A program made the position numbers and the translations under genes. A stretch of 17,621 bases of DNA. It comes from DASRZM01 sp035686365 (lineage in GTDB: Bacteria; Pseudomonadota; Gammaproteobacteria; Xanthomonadales; Xanthomonadaceae). The stretch lies in assembly GCA_035686365.1 (NCBI GenBank), contig DASRZM010000045.1:1-17621 (forward strand), in the 5' to 3' direction. Below the pieces are notes generated by a model. It saw only the letters and a program-made list of their open reading frames with translations. It ran no database searches and was not told the origin of the DNA. This document shows, piece by piece, positions 12,978 to 17,621 of the stretch (positions within the stretch are counted from its first letter, which is position 1; each line of letters begins with the position of its first letter).

Positions 12978-13358
12978 GGTGCGCGTTACCTCCTGGAAAC
13001 TTCGATGCCAGGCAGGGGCGAAGGGTTCGACCCCGCACGCAGCCTGCCTGCGTTGACTGCAGACGGGGTGCGGCAGCCGATGTGACCGGGCCGGCGCCCC
13101 CGGTCGCCACGCTGTGGCCGCCCGTCGGTGCCGCAGTCTCCCGAGCGCCGGCTCGCCGCGCCCTCGCCGACTCCGCCGGTCCCGGTCAGCGAAGTCCCCG
13201 GACTGGCGACTTGAAAAACGATCAGGACGATCGTTTTTCAACCGGCGGACAGGGCCCGTCCGCGCACGTCATCGCGCAACGATGCGACCGGCTCCCGGAT
13301 CGACGCGGGCCGGCGGCCCGGCTACTCTGGAGGCCGAACCGGCAGCAAGGATCTGGTC
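12978..13358. other. Divergent intergenic region
   Basis: A stretch of 381 bp between the minus-strand membrane-protein gene and the plus-strand stress-protein gene. It should hold both promoters. I see a small palindrome (AGTCC-CC-GGACT, 13193-13204), a perfect AT-rich inverted repeat at 13211-13241, and a possible -10 TACTCT at 13322-13327. Open frames here do not look coding. Confidence 0.6.
13211..13241. promoter_or_regulatory. Perfect AT-rich inverted repeat upstream of usp
   Basis: TTGAAAAACGATC (13211-13223) and GATCGTTTTTCAA (13229-13241) are exact reverse complements around a 5-bp centre, AGGAC. The A5/T5 tracts stand out against the GC-rich surroundings. It could be an operator for a dimeric regulator, or a bidirectional terminator with a short CGATC stem flanked by A- and T-tracts. 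Its position between divergent genes favours an operator. Confidence 0.65.
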
Positions 13359-13793
13359 ATGAGCGGAACCCTGATGGTGGGCGTGGACGGCAGCGCCGGT
13401 GGCGAGCGTGCGCTCGATTTCGCGCTGGCGCAGGCGAAGGCCGGCGGCCGCTCGCTGCTGGTCGCGGCGGTGATCCCGCATTCGCCGCACAGCTTCCTGA
13501 CCATGAACGAGCTCACCCACAACGAGCAGCTGCGCCGCGAGCACCGGGAGAAGGCCGAGCAGGCGGTGCTGGCCCCGGCCGTGGACAAGGCGAAAGCGGC
13601 CGGCGTGGACGCCCGGCCGCTGATCGCCTTCGGTAATCCCGGTGAGGTGCTCGCCGACCTGGCGCGCGAGAACGGCGTCGATGCGCTGGTGGTCGGTCGC
13701 CGCGGCCTGTCGCCGGTCAAGGCGCTGATGTTCGGTTCGGTGGCGGGCAACCTGGTGCAGCTGTCCACGGTCCCGGTGATCGTGGTGCCCTGA
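13359..13793 (+). CDS. Universal stress protein (UspA family)
   Basis: A single-domain cytoplasmic Usp of 144 residues. The first strand MVGVDGS has the ATP-contacting Asp10. The C-terminal nucleotide loop fits the G-x2-G-x9-G-S pattern exactly (G113, G116, G126, S127), so it is of the ATP-binding type. The protein ends VPVIVVP as usual. AAGGA at 13346-13350 is 8 bp before the ATG. Usp proteins help survival under stress or hypoxia; the specific role here is not readable. Confidence 0.93.
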   Translation: MSGTLMVGVDGSAGGERALDFALAQAKAGGRSLLVAAVIPHSPHSFLTMNELTHNEQLRREHREKAEQAVLAPAVDKAKAAGVDARPLIAFGNPGEVLADLARENGVDALVVGRRGLSPVKALMFGSVAGNLVQLSTVPVIVVP

Positions 13794-13893
13794 AGCGCTC
13801 CTCCAGGGACGGTCCGGACCCGGCTCCGTCGTATCGGATCCGACTCGGGCGCTCGCGCGCGACCGGATCCGCGGGCGCGCCATCCCTGCGCGC

Positions 13894-13919
13894 GAACTTC
13901 TGAACGAGGCCAGAGGTTC
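13894..13919. terminator. Hairpin between convergent genes
   Basis: GAACTTCTG (13894-13902) can pair along its full length with CAGAGGTTC (13911-13919), with one G-U wobble and an 8-base loop. It lies just beyond the stop codon of the minus-strand gene and after usp. There is no T-tract, so terminator function is only a possibility. Confidence 0.3.
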
Positions 13920-13920
13920 C

Positions 13921-14358
13921 TCAGCGCGCCGGCTGGATGATGAACTTGCCGAAGGCCACGCCCAGGTCCCAGCCGCGGCCGGTGCCCGAGAGCGCCAGCG
14001 ACACCTCGCCCTTGGTCATGACCTTGGCCTTGGCCGACTTGACCGCACCGGCATGGGCCTCGGCCGAGACATAGGTGCCGTACAGCTCGGCGATGTCGTG
14101 CACGCCGGAGAACTCGCCCACCCCGTTGTCGATGGTCGACTTGCCGAAGGTGATGCCGCCGCCTTTGGCGGTGATGCGCACGTTCGCGCTCTGGCCGTTG
14201 CTGCAGCGGATGGTGCCGCTGCCGCTGGCGGTCTTGTAGAACGCCGACCAGCCGCTGGTCGAGAACCGCATCTCGCAATCGGCCTCGGCACGCGCCTGTC
14301 CTGACCAGGCCAGCACAACGACCAGCGTCATGGCCGCGGTTGCGATCGATGTCTTCAT
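13921..14358 (-). CDS. Secreted protein of unknown function
   Basis: A product of 145 residues with a signal peptide (about 1-24, cleavage after ARA). The mature part is rich in Gly, Ser and beta-forming stretches, for example KGGGITFGKSTIDNGVGEF and VMTKGEVSLALSGTG. Cys28 and Cys52 are the only cysteines and could form a disulfide. I do not recognise the family. A strong AAGGAGG precedes the ATG at 14358. It is divergent from the small membrane-protein gene at 14531. Confidence 0.75.
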   Translation of the reverse strand: MKTSIATAAMTLVVVLAWSGQARAEADCEMRFSTSGWSAFYKTASGSGTIRCSNGQSANVRITAKGGGITFGKSTIDNGVGEFSGVHDIAELYGTYVSAEAHAGAVKSAKAKVMTKGEVSLALSGTGRGWDLGVAFGKFIIQPAR

Positions 14359-14530
14359 GGCACCTCCTTGCAGCATCTGCGGACCACCGATGCTAGCGCA
14401 GCCGGCATGAATGAACGGCAGGCAACCTTTGCAAATCCTGCACGGAAGTTGCACGCGGACGCGACGGCGCCAGGCGCAGCCTGTTCCCCATGTACCGGGT
14501 GCGCCCGGAAGTATCAGGGAAGAGGATCCC

Positions 14531-14731
14531 ATGAAACAGACCAGTACAGCCGGCAGCTACCGGGGCAGGATCCAGGCGCTGGTTCCCAGCGACCGCGGAT
14601 TCTGGCTCTCGCTCGCAGCCGCCTCGGCGTTGGCGATCGCAGCCGCCGGCGTGTTCGCGGCGACCCTGGTCGACGGTGTGGAGGCCTCGATCCTCCCGGC
14701 CAGCGAGATCCGCATGCATCTGGGCCGGTAA
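14531..14731 (+). CDS. Small single-pass membrane protein
   Basis: A product of 66 residues beginning MKQTSTAGSYRGR. One hydrophobic segment at about 24-46 (FWLSLAAASALAIAAAGVFAA) follows a basic N-terminus, so the N-terminus is probably cytoplasmic. AAGAGGA lies 4 bp before the ATG. No known family is recognised. The frame is open upstream, but the Shine-Dalgarno sequence and composition favour this start. Confidence 0.6.
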   Translation: MKQTSTAGSYRGRIQALVPSDRGFWLSLAAASALAIAAAGVFAATLVDGVEASILPASEIRMHLGR

Positions 14732-14815
14732 CGGTCCGCTCCGGAGAGCTGCCACCTGACCGCTGCCACCTGAAGCGTCTCGACTGGTGAGACCGGCCCG
14801 GCGCAGCGTGCGCGC

Positions 14816-15100
14816 ATGCGCCATTACGAATCCGCCGAACGCTGGAACCACGCCTGGCCGGTGGGTACCTGCGTGCGCGTGCACTTGAGCGACGGCCACA
14901 GCTTCCAGGCACGCACCGCCTCGGAGGCACGCCAGTGGGGCGCGCTGGCGCTGCTGCGTCTGGAGGGCAGCGCAATGGTCTGGACGATCTCGGCACTGCA
15001 GCCGTTGCCGCCGGATGCGGCCGCCGCCGAATCCTGCGATCCTGCAGCCCCGCCGCCGGACCGATCCGCATGTCCCCGTTCCACTACGCCTTCAAGGTGA
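14816..15100 (+). CDS. Small protein of unknown function
   Basis: A product of 94 residues beginning MRHYESAERWNHAW. Codon third positions are mostly G or C for the first 75 codons, as in the neighbouring genes, which supports coding. The sequence GTCVRVHLSDGHSF suggests a small beta-barrel-like fold but no family is recognised. The last 31 bp overlap the VOC gene in another frame, where the amino-acid sequence becomes Pro/Ser-rich. No Shine-Dalgarno sequence is visible, so confidence is moderate. Confidence 0.5.
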   Translation: MRHYESAERWNHAWPVGTCVRVHLSDGHSFQARTASEARQWGALALLRLEGSAMVWTISALQPLPPDAAAAESCDPAAPPPDRSACPRSTTPSR

Positions 15101-15495
15101 GCGACCTGGAAGCCACGCGGAGCTTCTATGTCCAGGTGCTCGGCTGCCGCGAGGGGCGCAGCGCGCCGACCTGGATCGACTTCGATTTCTTCGGGCACCA
15201 GCTCTCCGCACACCTGTCCGGGCAGGTGCCGCAGCCGGATTTCTGCGGTCAGAGCGATGGCGTTCGCGTCCCGATACCGCATTTCGGCGCCGTGCTCCGG
15301 GCGGAGGCCTTCCATCGCATTCGCGCCGCGCTGGAGGCGCACGCGGTGGCATTCGTGATCGCGCCGTACCTGCGGTATCCGGGCGGCATCGGGGAGCAGT
15401 GGACAATGTTTTTCCTGGACCCTTCCGGCAACGCCATCGAGCTCAAGGCCCCGACCGCAAGCGACGGGCTGTTTGCGCCCGATCACAAAGGCTGA
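15070..15495 (+). CDS. VOC family protein (COG3565-like, glyoxalase/extradiol dioxygenase fold)
   Basis: A product of 141 residues. The N-terminus PFHYAFKVSDLEATRSFY is followed by VLGCREGRSAPTWIDFDFFG and HQLSAHLSG, the pattern of the predicted dioxygenase group COG3565. His5, a His in the HQLSAHL stretch and Glu124 in GNAIELK are plausible metal ligands. The reaction and substrate are unknown. The ATG at 15070 is inside the end of the preceding small gene. A fragment of a GGDEF gene follows directly after its stop codon. Confidence 0.88.
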   Translation: MSPFHYAFKVSDLEATRSFYVQVLGCREGRSAPTWIDFDFFGHQLSAHLSGQVPQPDFCGQSDGVRVPIPHFGAVLRAEAFHRIRAALEAHAVAFVIAPYLRYPGGIGEQWTMFFLDPSGNAIELKAPTASDGLFAPDHKG

Positions 15496-15635
15496 CCGGA
15501 CCCGCAAGTTTCGGCGTCACCTGTTTCGATCCGGCGCTCGATGATGCCATCGCGCCACGGCTGCTGCGCGCCGACCGCCTGATGCACCAGGCCAAGGCCG
15601 GCGGGCGCAATCGCACGGTCGGCGCGCTGCGCTGA
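15496..15635 (+). pseudogene. Relic of a diguanylate cyclase: C-terminal end of a GGDEF domain
   Basis: One reading frame after the VOC stop codon translates to ASFGVTCFDP, a short variable stretch, then LLRADRLMHQAKAGGRNRTV, ending at TGA 15633-15635. This matches the last conserved part of GGDEF domains: the S-x-G-V strand, then L-x-R-A-D-x-x-x-Y/H-x-A-K-x-x-G-R-N-R. The GGDEF signature itself, the rest of the domain and any start codon are missing, so it is a 3' remnant of about 45 codons left by a deletion or rearrangement whose breakpoint is near 15496. Confidence 0.75.
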
Positions 15636-15645
15636 TCCTGCCGGC

Positions 15646-15900
15646 TCAGCCGGCGCCGTCGTCGTCGTCTTCTTCGGCTTGGCGCTGCTCGACCGGCACG
15701 TCCTGCTCGTGCTCGCGTTGCTGCTCGAGTTCGCGCGCGTTGCGGATCGGCTCGCGGTCCTCGTAGTCGTCCTCCAGGGTGTTCCCGGCCGTGGCCTTGT
15801 TGATCTGGGCCGGCCGGTACAGGCTGTCGTCCTCGCGCGTGCCGGCGCAGCCGGCGACGAGCACGAGGATTGCCAGCAGGGCCCAGTGCGATGCGTTCAT
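15646..15900 (-). CDS. Small lipoprotein
   Basis: A product of 84 residues with a lipoprotein signal peptide (ALLAILVLVAGC); the lipobox VAGC puts the lipidated cysteine at residue 18. The mature part is very hydrophilic and acidic (EDDYEDREP, EEDDDDGAG) with Gln/Glu repeats that may form a helix. Residue +2 after Cys is Ala, which by the usual Lol rule points to the outer membrane. GGAG lies 8 bp before the ATG at 15900. Function unknown. It lies 73 bp downstream of ada on the same strand. Confidence 0.75.
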   Translation of the reverse strand: MNASHWALLAILVLVAGCAGTREDDSLYRPAQINKATAGNTLEDDYEDREPIRNARELEQQREHEQDVPVEQRQAEEDDDDGAG

Positions 15901-15973
15901 GCCGGCGGCTCCGTGTCGGACCGGCACATCGTGCCACGGACGCGCGTACAGCGGCAGTGAGGCCGGCCGATGC

Positions 15974-17032
15974 TCAGCTTCGCTCACGCCGCTCCAGGTC
16001 GATCAGCGTGCGCTTGCGGGCCAGGCCCCAGCGATAGCCGCCGAGCCCTCCGTCCCCGCGCACCACGCGATGGCACGGGATCAGCACGGCGATGCGGTTG
16101 GCCGCGCAGGCCCCGGCCACGGCGCGCGCGGCGCGCGGCGCACCGATCGCTTCGGCGACCTCGGCATAGGCGCGTACCTGGCCGCTGGGGATCGACTGCA
16201 GGAACGACCACACCCGCATCTGGAACGCGGTGCCGCGGATGTCCAGCGGCAGTTCCGGCCGCGGCGCCGTCCCGGCCAGGTGCGCGGCCAGCGCCGCCAC
16301 CCAGTCCGCGAACGGAGCGTCGGCCTCGGCCGGCGAACGCTCGATTGTGGCCTGCGGGTATTCGGCGCGCAGCTGCGCCAGCAGCTGGTCCTGGTCGTCT
16401 CCGAACTGCAGGTAGCACAGCCCGCGATCGGTCGCTCCGAGCATTGCCGGCCCCAGCGGCGTGGGCGCCACGGCGAAGCTGATCGTCACCCCCTTGCCGC
16501 GGGCACGGTACTGCTGCGGGGTCATGCCCAGGCGGGTATCGACACGTTCGTACAGGCGGCTGGCGGAGCCGAAGCCGGCCTCGTGGATCGCCGTGGTGAC
16601 CCGGGCACCCTCGCGCAGCGCGCCCTTGAAACGGCCCAGCCGGACCGATTCCAGGTACTGCCGCGGGCTGACGCCGATGGCGGCCTTGAAGACCCGCTGC
16701 AGGCGCGAGGGCGAGAGCCCGGCCACGCGCGCCAGTTCCTCCAGGCGCAGGTTCTGTTCGGCATGGGCTTCGATGTGGCGGCACAGCGCCTGCATGCGCG
16801 CGACCGGATCGTTCGCGTCCGTATTGTCGGGCCGGCAGCGGCGGCAGGCGCGGAACCCGGCGGCCCGCGCGGCCGCGGCATCGGCGAAGAATCGCACGTG
16901 TTCGCGGCGCGGCCGCCGCGACGGACACGAAGGCCGGCAGTACACGCCGGTGGTGATCACGCCATACCGGAAAGCCGCGTCGGCGCGGGCATCGCGCCCG
17001 CACACGGCCTGCCACATCGCCTGCTCGTCCAT
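15974..17032 (-). CDS. ada: Ada: methylphosphotriester/O6-methylguanine-DNA methyltransferase and activator
   Basis: Full-length Ada repairs alkylated DNA by accepting methyl groups and activates the adaptive response. From ATG 17032 it is 352 residues (E. coli 354). The N-terminal zinc domain has Cys32, Cys36, Cys63 and Cys66 (TGVYCRPSC, RACRRC), Cys32 matching the phosphotriester acceptor. An AraC-type helix-turn-helix domain follows (LEELARVAGLSPSRLQRVF; GFGSASRLYERV). The C-terminal methyltransferase has the acceptor Cys320 in IPCHRVV. AGGA 8 bp upstream supports this start over Met codons up to 75 bp upstream. I do not see a convincing Ada box upstream. Confidence 0.95.
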   Translation of the reverse strand: MDEQAMWQAVCGRDARADAAFRYGVITTGVYCRPSCPSRRPRREHVRFFADAAAARAAGFRACRRCRPDNTDANDPVARMQALCRHIEAHAEQNLRLEELARVAGLSPSRLQRVFKAAIGVSPRQYLESVRLGRFKGALREGARVTTAIHEAGFGSASRLYERVDTRLGMTPQQYRARGKGVTISFAVAPTPLGPAMLGATDRGLCYLQFGDDQDQLLAQLRAEYPQATIERSPAEADAPFADWVAALAAHLAGTAPRPELPLDIRGTAFQMRVWSFLQSIPSGQVRAYAEVAEAIGAPRAARAVAGACAANRIAVLIPCHRVVRGDGGLGGYRWGLARKRTLIDLERRERS

Positions 17033-17214
17033 TGTCGCCATCCTGACGCCATGATGCACGTACGCTGCCCTCGCGCGCACCGGTGCGCACTCCGATCCTT
17101 GCCGCACCTTCGTGATCGCCCGGTCGCCGTCCCAGGCGGGTGTCGGCGGGGATTGCCCGGACCGGTCCGCGTCCTCGGGTCCGGGCCATGACGTCTTCGT
17201 GATGTGCCGGGCGC

Positions 17215-17226
17215 TAGCGTCGGGAC
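17215..17226 (+). promoter_or_regulatory. Candidate -10 element of the DUF3606 gene
   Basis: TAGCGT at 17215-17220 lies exactly 6 bp before the ATG at 17227, the same geometry as at 3179-3191. The match to a -10 consensus is weak and GGGA before the ATG could act as a Shine-Dalgarno sequence instead. Confidence 0.2.
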
Positions 17227-17439
17227 ATGCCTTCCGGAAATGCCCGCGATACGCAGCCCGACGGTTTCCCGCGCGAGCCCGTGGACCGCCAGCGCGTCGC
17301 CCTCACCGGCGAGTGGGAGCTGCTGTGGTGGTGCCGGAGCTTCGGCGTCGACGAGCATGCGCTGCGCGCGGCCGTGGACGCGGCTGGAAACGACGTCGAG
17401 GCGGTGCGCCGGCACCTGCAGACCGACTCGAAGCCCTGA
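17227..17439 (+). CDS. DUF3606 domain protein
   Basis: A product of 70 residues. Residues about 20-65 fit DUF3606: a stretch ending in TGEWELLWWCRSFGVDEHAL, then LRAAVDAAGNDVEAVRRHL. DUF3606 proteins are short, common in proteobacteria and of unknown function. The gene is divergent from ada with a 194-bp gap. Confidence 0.8.
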   Translation: MPSGNARDTQPDGFPREPVDRQRVALTGEWELLWWCRSFGVDEHALRAAVDAAGNDVEAVRRHLQTDSKP

Positions 17440-17463
17440 GTGCGTGCGCCTGCCGGCGGGAAC

Positions 17464-17621
17464 TCACCGGCATTCGCGCCAGATCCGGTCGTCGAGCTCA
17501 CGCCGGTCATCGAAGCTCAGATGCAGCCAGCGGGTTTCACGCAGGCGTCGGGCTTGCGCGCGCGCGGCCGCGCAGCGGCGCCTGCGCTGCGCCCGTTCGG
17601 ACACCGGCCTGGCGCGCGGCG
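17464..17621 (-). CDS. 3' end of an unidentified gene
   Basis: On the minus strand a frame is open from the window edge to TGA at 17466-17464 (about 51 codons). It reads as a basic helix-like stretch followed by RETRWLHLSFDDRRELDDR and a final IWRECR. The composition looks like a real protein C-terminus. The start lies beyond the window and no family is recognised. Confidence 0.45.
   Translation of the reverse strand, partial: PRARPVSERAQRRRRCAAARAQARRLRETRWLHLSFDDRRELDDRIWRECR

Noticed and set aside
12670..13056. Thr/Ala-rich 128-codon frame opposite the hydrophobic membrane protein
   Set aside because: It is the complement of Ala/Val/Ile codons; the minus-strand gene has AGGAGGT and a hydrophobic protein with polar tail.
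11549..13636. A 695-codon plus-strand frame across the GFA, secreted and membrane-protein genes
   Set aside because: The minus-strand genes have signal peptides, cysteine motifs and Shine-Dalgarno sequences; this frame has none.
15640..15653. GCCGGC-TCA-GCCGGC as an intrinsic terminator
   Set aside because: GCCGGC is self-complementary and frequent at this GC content, and no T-tract follows.
17033..17226. Ada box upstream of ada
   Set aside because: I looked for an AAAGCGCA-like element and found none that is convincing.

Overview
The window is a GC-rich chromosomal segment of a gammaproteobacterium. It most likely belongs to the Xanthomonadaceae/Lysobacteraceae (Lysobacter or Luteimonas type). 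This is inferred from three things: the order aroQ-accB-accC-prmA-(zinc-ribbon/DUF3426)-fis-purH, a PepSY-PhoP-PhoQ cluster just downstream, and intergenic GTAG-type REP palindromes. I see no rRNA, tRNA, CRISPR array, integrase or transposase. Most of the DNA is ordinary core chromosome.

Layout. Positions 1-6050 on the + strand carry the end of aroQ, then the fatty-acid synthesis genes accB and accC, prmA (methylates ribosomal protein L11), a zinc-ribbon membrane protein, fis and purH. Convergent to this are phoQ, phoP and a small PepSY gene (6117-8567, - strand). A gene-free stretch of about 550 bp (8568-9121) is packed with large inverted repeats. A mostly - strand block follows (9122-12977): a CtlX-like guanidine-modifying enzyme, dusA, a small unknown protein, a GFA-family zinc protein, a secreted protein with a Gly/Lys tail, and a very hydrophobic membrane protein. 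From 13359 to the end come a universal stress protein, a secreted protein, two small unknown genes, a COG3565-type VOC protein, a relic of a GGDEF gene, a small lipoprotein, a full-length two-domain ada, a DUF3606 protein and the edge of a further gene.

The most unusual signal is in the acc region. Both spacers flanking accC (accB-accC and accC-prmA) consist of degenerate 7-bp repeat units that run up to, or within 4 bp of, the next start codon. One array folds as a 28-bp inverted repeat. The other merges with seven closely spaced G-tracts across the accC stop codon, a strong G-quadruplex motif. Neither accC nor prmA has a visible Shine-Dalgarno sequence, so these arrays occupy the translation initiation regions of an essential pathway. 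Other points worth a second look are the nested REP palindromes at 8891-9061, a second 30-bp inverted repeat at 8743-8854, a perfect AT-rich inverted repeat upstream of the stress-protein gene, and the GGDEF relic after the VOC gene.
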